Shown here in pieces: positions 19,375-29,539 of a stretch of DNA of 29,601 nt; within the stretch, counting starts at the first letter, position 1, and every line of letters starts with the position of its first letter. The notes below the pieces were generated by a model. It had not been told where the DNA came from, did not search any database, and saw nothing but the letters and a program-made list of their open reading frames with translations. The position numbers and the translations under genes are program-made. The DNA is taken from positions 1 through 29,601 of the forward strand of contig RWJK01000314.1 of the NCBI GenBank assembly GCA_004335835.1. Reading direction: 5' to 3'. This DNA is from Scenedesmus sp. ARA3. Its lineage: Eukaryota; Chlorophyta; Chlorophyceae; Sphaeropleales; Scenedesmaceae.

Positions 19375-21968
19375 ATGATGCTCAAGCAGCAGCAGCGCCT
19401 CGTGGCTGGTTCCACACCAGCAAGGCCCGTCGCAGTGCAGGTTGGAATAATCTTATTAAGCTACATGTGCTAACCGTTGCTCGCAATCAGCAGTCTAAGC
19501 GATCGTGTCTCGTTGCTGTGGTTGTGCAGAGGGCAGTGCTGGTGCGCGCTGCTCAGACAAAGGTAGCCGGCGCAGCAGCAGCTACTGGCACAGAAGATTT
19601 CATTGAGGTGAGTGCGGCAATGTGCAGCTGAATGCGTCGGCACGCACTCGGCCCTGACTTGTGCTGTCAGGGTGGCCATTGACTGGCTGGCTGTCCTGCA
19701 ATCCTCAGGTGGACCTGCCAAAGCCTCTTGGCCTGAAGTTTGCTCGTGGAGCAGACGGAGGTGCATATGTGGTCACAAACGACCCAAAGCTGGGCAACAC
19801 AGACCCACGCATCCAGGTAATTGTGCAGGCTGCTGCTGGCATGGCTGGCTGGGGGTTGCCATGTGCGCGTCTTGGCCCAGTAGCAGTTCCAGTGCTGTGC
19901 AGCTCGTGTGCTGCAGCAGATTGCTGCAGCACAGCAGGTCATGCCTGCTGTATTGATTACTGTCACATGCGTGACAGCAGCATGCGCAGCTGGGCATGCC
20001 TCTGCAACCTTGCTTAATGGTGCACTGGCAATATGCAGAAGCCTATCCTTGCACAACCTCACTTCCACATCAGCCACATCACGCCCCTGAATCTCCCACT
20101 CACATTGCCTGCCACTGCAGCCTGGAGACAAGATCGTTAAGATCTCTGCGTCATTCGGCACAGACGTGTGGGATGCACAAAACTACGGGCAGATCATGTA
20201 CGCCATCCGCACACGCTCAGGCACAGTGTACATGATGATCAAGAGCAACAAGGGCGACATGTCAGCACTGCAGGTGCGCAGCAGCACAAAGGGCGCCATG
20301 CTGTGTGGCCGTTAATGCAGCAATTGCAGCAGCATCAGCATCAGCAGCAGCAGCAGCTAAGCATGCACACCAGGGCATGCAGCGCTGACAGCAGCAGAGG
20401 TGGCTTCCAGACACACCATTGTGCACTTGCACAGGTCTCATGAGCATCAGAATTATGACTCACCTTGCCGCCGTCTTGCAGCTGCAGCCACAGGGCTCAA
20501 AGCCGTTCATATGCTTCAGCCACCCAGCTATTATGCTCTGAGCCATCACAGGGATTGGTGTTGTGCATGCCTGCATCGCCAGCGTTGCCTGCACAACACA
20601 CAGAAGCAGCCACTGTGAGCTGGCGGCCACGACGCAAACGACTTTGTTGCGGATGAGATGGTCGGCAAATACAGCAGCAATCGTGTTGGGTGGTATTGGA
20701 CTCGGTGTTATCAACCGCTCCTTTGCTTGCAGGAGGAGGAGATGGACCCTGCGCAGCGCATGGCCAAGACGGAGCGCGCGGGCGGCAACTATGGTGCAGG
20801 CACCAAGGAGCTGCAGGCGCGCAACTACGTGTCCCGCAAGGAGCAGGAGCGCAAGCGCCGCGAGCTGTTTGACGACGCGCTCGTGAAGTTCAACGCGGGC
20901 GAGATCGAGGTGCGGCGGCGAAGCCTGCTGCATAACATTATGTGATTGGTTTAGCTTCGTACAGCACAGGTGTCTCCTCAAGCCTTTGAGACAGTATGCT
21001 GTGGTGATGCATTTAAGCAAAAAACAGAAGGCAATGATGGGCTGGTTTGCATAGGCACTTGTAACGTGTAGCCGTGAGGAGGCTGCCTAGCACCCTTTTA
21101 CGTGCAAGTGAATGCCTGAGCAGTAATGGCAATGGCATTGGGCCTAGCTCCGCATGCTCTCTCTGGCCACACCACGCTCAGTGCTCATGAGGTTGGCCTC
21201 ACCGTTGGGGTGAGCATGCGCTGCTGCTGCTAATGGTGCTGCTGCTGCTGCTGCTGCTGCTGTGCCGCAGTCTGCGCTGGTGGACCTGGAGAACGTTGCA
21301 GCGCTGGAGCCGCGCAACTATGTGGGCGACAACCTCAGCCGTGTCACCCCCATCCTGCCAGTGACGCACTACAACATCGCGTGCTGCTACTCCATGCTGA
21401 AGCAGGTGCGTGTTCTGACATAGGACAGCAGTCAGCAGCTGTTGGACATGAAGCAGCAGCTGCTGAGGACAGGTGGACATGCAGGTGTTGATGTTGAGTG
21501 GAGCAGCAATGTAAACGCGCTACTGAGGAGTGTGTATTCAAGGCCTGGGCCTGACACACACGTGCGCATACCAACACGCAACATATAATGGTGCAGTCGC
21601 TTGAGCACCACCATGTTGTCTAACCACCGTGCTTCTTATCGGCAGCTGCACCTCATCAAACACCAGCATTTATTGTGAACCATCTACACGGTTGCTCACC
21701 CGTAGGTGGACGAGGGCCTGCGCAGCCTGGACATGGCCATGCTGACTCAGTGTCATTTCTGCAAGGTAATATTTATCTCGCCAAATCTCTCCTGCATGTC
21801 TGCAGGTGGATGAGGGCCTGCGCAGCCTGGACATGGCCATGAACTGCGGGTTTGAGGACTACGCCAAGGTGCGCTCCGACAAGAACCTGGCCGCGCTGCG
21901 CGCCAGCCCCAAGTTCCAGCCGCTGCTGGAGAAGTACGACGAGCCAGGTGGGCATGTGAAAGGCGGGC

Positions 21969-22008
<40 letters not shown>

Positions 22009-22330
22009 AAGTTGCCAGCGCCGGCGTCAATTAGATCTGATGTGTGGATGCTCGGCCAGCTAGCTGTTCATTGCCTGCTTGCCAGCTGCTGCAGTAGGTG
22101 CTGTGTCTGCATTTTGTTGGGAAAATGGCCCCAGGTGTGCTGGCGTTGCCCCGCACAATCTGCTGCAAGGCTGAACATGACTTCATGCCCGGTGTGCTTC
22201 GCGCTGTACTGGCATTACGTATGCTGCCCGTGCGTGCACCTGCCGTTTGTCCATGCTTGCAGTGATCAACTGGCGCGCAGTTGAGAGCACACTGGGTGTG
22301 TTCGGCAAGCTGTTTAAGAAGGACAGGTGA
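19375..22330 (+). CDS. TEF30: TEF30/MET1 thylakoid PDZ-TPR protein, complete
   Basis: Orthologue of Chlamydomonas TEF30 and Arabidopsis MET1, stroma-side thylakoid proteins that help photosystem II assembly and repair. Exons 19375-19440, 19530-19607, 19709-19816, 20121-20273, 20733-20909, 21271-21405, 21806-21947, 22263-22330; all GT-AG, in phase, 308 residues. Start at the first ATG of ATGATG; residues 1-30 are Gln/Arg/Val/Ala-rich with no acid, then VRAAQTKV, a good plastid transit peptide. PDZ-like region: [18 protein letters not shown] (49-66) and [19 protein letters not shown]. Then the charged linker [20 protein letters not shown] and the TPR part [48 protein letters not shown]-terminus [11 protein letters not shown]. 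Family identity is firm because order and spacing of these blocks match MET1. A partial copy of exon 7 lies in intron 6. Confidence 0.93.
21239..21261 (+). repeat. Sense CTG array before TEF30 exon 6
   Basis: About eight CTG units ending ten bases before the acceptor TGTGCCGCAG (21261-21270). Confidence 0.9.
21706..21765 (+). repeat. Partial copy of TEF30 exon 7, a possible 60-nt cassette exon
   Basis: 21706-21740 repeats the first 35 nt of exon 7 (21806-21840) with one mismatch, preceded by its own acceptor CCCGTAG. Beyond the homology the frame stays open and an AAG|GTAATA donor follows at 21766, making a 60-nt, 20-codon unit in frame ([12 protein letters not shown] then LTQCHFCK). Either a decoy or a new in-frame cassette exon. 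Confidence 0.75.
21970..22008 (+). repeat. (CTG)13 array after the TEF30 exon 7 donor
   Basis: Thirteen CTG units about 20 nt downstream of the donor GTGGGC (21948), in intron 7. Confidence 0.9.
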
Positions 22331-23449
22331 AGTTCACAATGATCAGCGAAGCATACTTCACCGGGGAATATCGTGTGCTGGCAGTTCCGTGTGTGTCAGC
22401 GTTGACTTGGTGTCATGAGTCGACGGGGCGAGAATTGTTTTTGCCAAACAGCAATGGTTTGGACGCCTGTTTGTCGCTGCGGAAAGCGTGTTTTGAGCTC
22501 AGTGCAAGCCGTGCACAGTTGCGCTGCTGTGTACGGCTGAAATTTTGCACTGCATCTTTCTGCAGACGTTGCTGCTGGCAGTGCTGCACAGGTGACTTGG
22601 CCTGAGATATAGCAGGAGAGTGGCAGCAAAAGTGAGGCTGCGGCTGCTGCTGTGGGTGCTGCTGCTCATGCGGCAGTCGTCTTGTTGGCAGCTGCGGTTG
22701 CGCTGGTATGCTGCGGCAGTGAGCGAGAGATTGAGAGAGCAGTGGTGTTACATTTTTTTTTGTTGTTGGCGAGTATAGGCGTACATCATACGCAGCATTA
22801 TAAGCTGTGATTGCAGCTTGCAGTGTGCTAGAGTGGCTGCTGCAGGCAGGCAGGCAACCAGTGTTTGGGCTCTGTTTTGTTGCGCTGTGCAGCTGGCTGG
22901 GCAACCAGCACCCATCCTTTGTGTGGCAAGTCTACTATGGCACTGCCGCACTTGCTGCACTTGCTGCTGCTGTGCCACCAGCCTGAGTTCTGGTAACAAA
23001 TACTCGACGTGCTTGAAACGCGTCCTGTGAACGGCGTTAAATATCTGTCCAGGTCCAATGAGCTCATGTGCATTGGCAGCTTCGCTGCTCAGCTGCAAAG
23101 GCCCTGCTAGGGCAGTCCTAGTGTCATACTGTTGTAATGTGGCACGTCTTGGCTTGCCTCCACCTATGCCTAGCTCAGCTTCCTGTGCTAGGCTAGTAAT
23201 CACACGAACATTGGTGTGAAACATTGAGCTGTGTGAGATCGTGGCAGCAGCAGCAGCAGCAGCGGCAGCAGTCACGAAGAAGTAGCAGCACCAGTAGCAA
23301 GGAGCAGGAGCTGACTGTACAGCAGAAGCACCCTACGGCTGCTGGACCATTGAATGTCTTGATGTGCACTTAAGTGCGGTGGGAAATCAATGGCCCACCA
23401 CATTCCACACTCCACACTCCGCACTCCGCGTTCAAAAAAAACTAACAGT
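22331..23449. other. Intergenic: TEF30 3' UTR and MCMBP upstream region
   Basis: No convincing gene. A TGTAA poly(A)-type signal at 23133-23137 may end the TEF30 transcript, about 800 bp after the stop. A run of ten T lies near 22751-22760. A short imperfect 7-bp repeat (CCACACT, CGCACTC) is at 23403-23428. Confidence 0.5.
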
Positions 23450-23457
23450 TTTGGCGG
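23450..23457 (+). promoter_or_regulatory. E2F-like site upstream of MCMBP/ETG1
   Basis: TTTGGCGG fits the E2F/DP consensus TTTSSCGS, within TTTTGGCGGGC, 104 bp upstream of the ATG at 23561. The Arabidopsis orthologue ETG1 is named as an E2F target gene, so the site is where such control would be expected. One 8-mer alone can occur by chance. Confidence 0.5.
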
Positions 23458-23560
23458 GCTACACACCCCGTGCTCAAGCCGCTTAGTACGCGTCGAGGCA
23501 CCTGCAGCTCTGCATTGCTGTTTATCTTCTGTTGTTCTCGGCCGCTTTCGACGCGTCGTG

Positions 23561-25618
23561 ATGAACATGCAGCCCTCTATCACAGACGATCTGGCCAGGC
23601 CTCTGCATGCAATTCCAGGACTGCTTGCGAGTTATGATGGAAGAAACCACAATCAGCTTTTCAACTCGGTTGCGGCACACTTTGGCAAGCTGGGAGCTCC
23701 TGACCATCTCCAGCAGGTGCTTGCCCAGCACAAGCAGCACGCGTTGAAAAGGGGATGAGCTGCTTCAATAAGTTTGGTTATAGTACTTGCTGTCAACATA
23801 TCGCTCTAACACGGCAACTAGTGCTGCAGGTGCCGATCCTTACGCATGAAAATGCAGAATCCATCCCTGCCAACACACTCGTGCGATTCAGGGGCATGGT
23901 GGGTGGTTTTGACAATAATCGTCGTTTGATCCATGTTTGTAGCAGCTTGGTTTCTCGTTAGCGTCCTGCATGTGCCACGTTACTCGTGCTCAGCACCAGC
24001 CTGCTGCTGTTGCTGCTGCAGTGCTGGGCTGTTGCTCCATCCCATGTCAGCGCTCAAACATAATTAAGCTAACACCTCTATAATGCATCATTAAAAATTA
24101 AACCAAAAGTCGCCTAAACGCGTCCGTGTTGCTGCTGCAGGTGGCAGACATGTTCAACCCAGAATTTTTTGTGGGGGCCTACAGGGCCCCAGGCGGCCCA
24201 TGGAAGCCAGCAGCACTCTACACAGGTACCAGCATCTGGTCAAACAACAACATGCATGTGCCGCAGTACTGCACCTGCATTGTTTTGTAGCTGTGTCAGC
24301 TTGAATCGTGCGTACGACGCAGTCCAACCCTTTCTGCTGCCTAGCTATATGGCCAATCCAATGGCCGCAGGCCCTCAAGCATGGTGGGCTCATAGGGCAC
24401 GCTGTCCACCTCAACCGCTTGATAAAGCAATTGCAATGCATACAGCAACAGGGCCCATACTACGCCTGCACTGCACACACGATCTTCACATCAAAACCAT
24501 AATAAACACACTATTGCGCTGCGTTGCTTGCAGATGTCGTGCCCGAGGACATCGACGCAGCAGCGGAGAGCGCCATCATGGAACGGCGGCCGCTGCTGCT
24601 GACGCCGGTGCCTCACGAGCAGCCCTGGGCAACAGCAGCATGGGCGGGCCACCCAGTGGAGCCGCCGACTCCAAGTGAGGAGTTTTTGGCAGACTGTCAG
24701 CATAGGATCAACCAACCACATACAGCGCCCGTCGACAGTTGAAAGGGTGGTAGGCACAAGTGTACCATACCGCACACACCGAGTGCCAATTGTTCTGTTG
24801 ACAGGATGGTGATGGATCGTAAAACAAATTTGTGATTGTGTTTGCAGACGATGTGTGTCATGCTGCAACAAAGCCGTGTAGCATTTGCACTAGGAACTGG
24901 CGGCATGTGGCACAGTATATGGCCTCCTCACCACAGCGCTGCACGCCTACTGCTGCTATCCTTGCCGCGTGTTGCTGCAGGTGCCACTGATAGGAGCAAG
25001 CGTGCAAGGGAGCCAGGCAGCAACGACCTACTAGAGCCTGCACTGCTGCGCAGCAGCAATGCAGCAGCAGCTGACAAGGCAGATGCCGCAGCCAGCAGCA
25101 AGGCACCACGCATTGCAGGCAGCAGCGATACAGACAAGCCATTTATTGAGCCTGATGCACACCCCACCAGTGTCGCACATGATCGGGACCAGGACCAGCA
25201 GCGCCCGCAGCAGCAGCAGCAGCAGGGCAGTGCGGCGGCAGCAGCAGTGGACGAGCATGCGCAGCAGCACCCCAACTTCCAGCCTGGCGACTGCATTGTG
25301 CAGGTGCGGCGCGCTGGCCAGTACAGCTTCTGCCATGGCTTTGCATAAGCATAGTGTTCTGTGCGCCTGCATGCGGAAACAGAGTGTACGTGTACAGGTG
25401 GTGTTGTACATCTGCTGGCCTTGAACTTGGTCAGTTGGGGCTGGGAAGGCTGCTACCTCTGTGTGCTCACACAGCCGCTGCTGCTGCGCTGCTGCTGCTG
25501 TTGCTGCCGTGCACTTTTCATCTGAACACAACCAGGTGTACTCCGACTTCGACGGCTTCCGCCTGCACGATGTCGTCGAGGTGCTGGGCGTGATGAGCGT
25601 GGTGCCAGTAAACCTCAC

Positions 25619-25664
<46 letters not shown>

Positions 25665-25761
25665 CCTGTCAACATCAGGTGTACTCCGACTTTGACGGCT
25701 TCCGGCTGCACGACGTCGTCGAGGTGCTGGGCTGTAAGGCATGACTGCCTGTAAACTTCAC

Positions 25762-25802
<41 letters not shown>

Positions 25803-28800
25803 ATGTGCTGCGCAGGTGTACTCCGATTTTGACGGCTTCCGGCTGCACGATGTGGTGGAGGTGCTGGGCGTGATGAGCGTGGTGCCGGGCCTGGCAGCGC
25901 TGCTGCAGCAGCAGCAGGGCGGTGATGTGGCAGGTGCAGCAGCAGCAGCAGCAGGCGGTGTGGCTGCGGGTGGCGACGGCATGGATGTGGATGATGGGGG
26001 CTTCTGGGAGCAGGACGTGGCTGCACTGCCGCCAACTAGCCAGGTGAGTTGCCAGGGTAGTAATGGTAGCTGTTTTTTTAGCTGTTATGTTCCGGCTGCA
26101 TGACGTGGTGGAGGTGCTGGGCGTGATGAGCGTGGTGCCGGGCCTGGCAGCACTGCAGCAGCAGCAGCAGCAGCAGCAGCAGGGCGGTGGTGTGGCAGCA
26201 GCAGCACCAGCAGGCGGTGTGGCTGGTGGTGGTGACGGCATGGATGTGGATGATGGCGGCTTCTGGGAGCAGGACGTGGCTGCACTGCCGCCAACCAGCC
26301 AGGTGAGGCGGGAAGGTGGTAGCGTTCGTTTTACAGCTGTTGGGGCTATTTTGTCGTCAGGAATTTGGCTGGAGGCTATTTTTTGCAGCGCCTTGCTGTC
26401 GGCGTCATCTCGCAACAAGCTGGCAGCGGCATTGGGCATGCTGCCTTGATGTGTGTTGCTGGTTGCGATGATGGGGGCTTCTGGGAGCAGGATGTGGCTG
26501 CACTGCCACCAACAAGCCAGGTTAGGTGGTAGCATGGTAGCGTGCCTTGTTTTGAGGCTGTTTTGGGACTGTTTTTGTGATGGAATTAGCTGAGGGCTAC
26601 TTCTGAGCAGCTCCTTGCTGTGTTTGTCATCTAGCAATATAACCACGGCAGTGGCAATGAGTATGCTGCCCTAATGTATGTTGCCGGTTGTGCTGCAGGT
26701 GACGCGCCTGCACGCACTGGCCATCCGCAAGCTACCACCCCTGACCACCACCAGCAGCAGCAGCAGCACCGCTGCTGCAGCAGATCTGCAGCAGCAGCAG
26801 CAGCAGCCGGCCGCGCTGCCCAGGTCCCTGCCTGGTCACCTGGCGGGCCATCTGCCGCTGGTGCGTCAGCGTGCATTGGCACTGCTGGCTGCGCCGCTGG
26901 CTGGTGACATGCTGGCGGCTGAGTACCTACTGCTGGCTGCACTGGGCTCGGTGAGTGCTCAGCAGTGCTGTTTCTTGCTTCGTATGTATTTGAAACACAA
27001 GCTGCAATTACTGCAACATCTAGAACAGGGTATGCTATGCACCAGACATACTTACATGACTGGTGTGGGCGGCTGTCTCCTTATGGCCATGGACAGTCAG
27101 TTTGTTGCTTATGCCTGTTGTCACAGCATCTGTTGAGCAATTGGCACCTGAGCACTTTTGTATATTGGCCGCGCAGGCGGCGTAGCGGCTTGAGTGTAAC
27201 AGTGCAATCCCTCTTCTTTTGCGCAGGTGACGAAGCGCGGGGAGGCTGGCGAGGCGATGGGGCTGCTGCCCCTCATGCATGTCATATAACACGAATCACT
27301 CATTTTAAATTGAATCTGTCTGCGCCGCAGGTGATGAACCGCGGGGAGGCGGGCGAGGCGATGGGGCTGCTGCCCCTCATGCATGTCATATAATACGAAT
27401 CACTCATTTTGAATTGAAACTGTCTGCGCCGCAGGTGATGAACCGCGGGGAGGCGGGCGAGGCGATGGGCCTGCTGCAGCTCAACCTCACCCACGTGCCC
27501 AGCAGTGGGGCCGGCAGCAAAGGTGCGTGCGCTGCAGCAGCACGATGGAGTAAACGCTCTGCGTACATGCAATTCTCATGCTATCTTGGATGATGGGGAA
27601 TGCTAACGCAGCGCGCTGACGCAAGGCAATTCAAGAGGTCGAGTACGCTGCAGAACCTTGTGCGAGAGTCTGCATGGTTGGCACGACCGTTGATACACTT
27701 CGAAGCACCATCCACGTTGACGACATGCGCATCACACTGCTGCTGCTGCTGCTGCTGCTGCTTCTGCTGGTGCTGCTGCTGCTGCTGCTGTCATGTGTTG
27801 CTGTGTGCAGCGCCTGGTCTGGTGCCTGGGCTGGCTGCTGCGCTGCGCAGCCTGCTGCCGCATGTGGCCCTGATGCCTCTGGACGTGCCGGCCCTCAACA
27901 ACAAGTAGGCATCAAGAGTTGGACTTGATCCTATGACAGCGCTTGCAACGCCGGACACATGACAGAACTGTACTTGACACACGCATTGTGACCGTTGTGC
28001 ATGCTGACTGCTGGCGTCGCTGACAGTGCATGCTACTGTGGCGGTAAATCCCTCAGACCAGCAGTCAGCTGGCTTTTGCAATGCAATGTTGGTTAGAGCA
28101 GGCGCAACCTTTCCCTGTTGTCGGTCAGGAGTGCTTTGTGGCTGACTGTCCTATGCCCTGCAGCCCTGCATCTAATTCTCCTCCTGCATCTGCCATCCCT
28201 GCTGCTGCTGCCGTCGTGCAGGCGCTGGTACCCGCAGCAGCACGCAGCCTCAGGCCGTTTGTTCCGCGGCTGCCTGCAGCTGACGGCCGGCACGCTGCTG
28301 CTGCTGGATGAGACGGCGCTGGGCCCTGGCCAGCTGGGCGATGCAGGCGTGAAGAACCTGCAGGTGGGTGGCAGCAGGGGCTGTGAAGAGGGAGTTTGCA
28401 CTTTGCAAGGAAGCACAAGATGAAACTGGGCATCGAAATGGGCGTCGATATTACTCATCCAACTAGGAGAATGAAAGGGTGGTGTGTTCAGGTCCTGTGG
28501 GGTGTGCCAGTGTACGAGTGTGTCCTGCTGCTGTTGTCCTGCTGCTGCTTGATGAGACAGCGCTGGGCCCTGGGCAGCTGGGCGGTGCAGGCGTAAAGAA
28601 CTTGCAGGTGGGCTGGTGCAGGGTTGCTGCACACATATTTTCTGACAGAGCAACAGCATGCTGAAGGTGGCATCCTTACATGGGTGTTCAGATTGGAGTG
28701 CGGCCACAAGGCGGTTGCAGTTGAAACCATGTGCCGCCCTCACACCATCACAGCCCTCTGCGCTGCTAGGCAAGGCTGCCGGCGCTCACAATCGGCGGAC

Positions 28801-29539
28801 GTGCTTCTGCTGCGTATCCTGCAGGCGCTGCGGCAGGTGCTGACGCAGCAGCAGCTGCCCTGCGGCTGCCAGGTGTACACACACAACCTCAGCGTGAACC
28901 AGCCGGCAGTCGTGCTCAGCAGCACCCGCAGCGTGCTGCGTGACAGCCTTGCGCTGTCGCTGCCGCTGCAGCCGCAGCGCCCGGTGCTGGTCAAACCCGG
29001 TCAAACCGGTCAAACTGGTCAAACCGGCAGCTTTGACCAAGCCAGCGCGCCTGCAGCAGTAGTGGACTGGGCGGCAGCAGATGTGGCTGGCCCGGAGGCT
29101 GTTGCAGCAGCAGCGGCAGCAATGCCTGAGCTTGCGGCTGTGAGGGAGTATCTTGCTGCTGCTCGTGGCCTGGAGTGCCGGATGGATCAGGCGGCGGCTG
29201 AGGCGTGCGTGACGCGGTTTAGGGCCATGCAGCAGGCAAACCCTGGCATCGGCATGGAGGACCTGAACCTGATCATCACGGTGGGTGCAGCATATGCGTT
29301 TGCAGCAGGCTGAGCTTTTACGCTGTGTTAGCGGCAGCTGATGTTTCAGTGTGCTCGGCCAGCCACACACATGTACGCAGGGGTGCGTTGTTGCACACAG
29401 GTTGACAGAGCAGGCAGATATCAAGCAAGAGCTGTGGCATCTGCTACACATGCTTTGGTCCTGGATGCTTTTCTGGCTGTTGCTTGTATTGCATGTCACT
29501 GACTAGTCCTCGCACGTGTCCAAGGGCTCACCCTCCGGA

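Noticed and set aside
22748..23275. 175-codon minus ORF between TEF30 and MCMBP
   Set aside because: Begins with GTG, has no recognisable domain, starts in an Ala (triplet) run and overlaps probable 3' UTR and promoter.
25031..26646. Two long minus-strand ORFs opposite MCMBP
   Set aside because: Antisense shadows of exon 5, exon 6 and its copies; composition is Ser/Pro/Arg low complexity with no motif.
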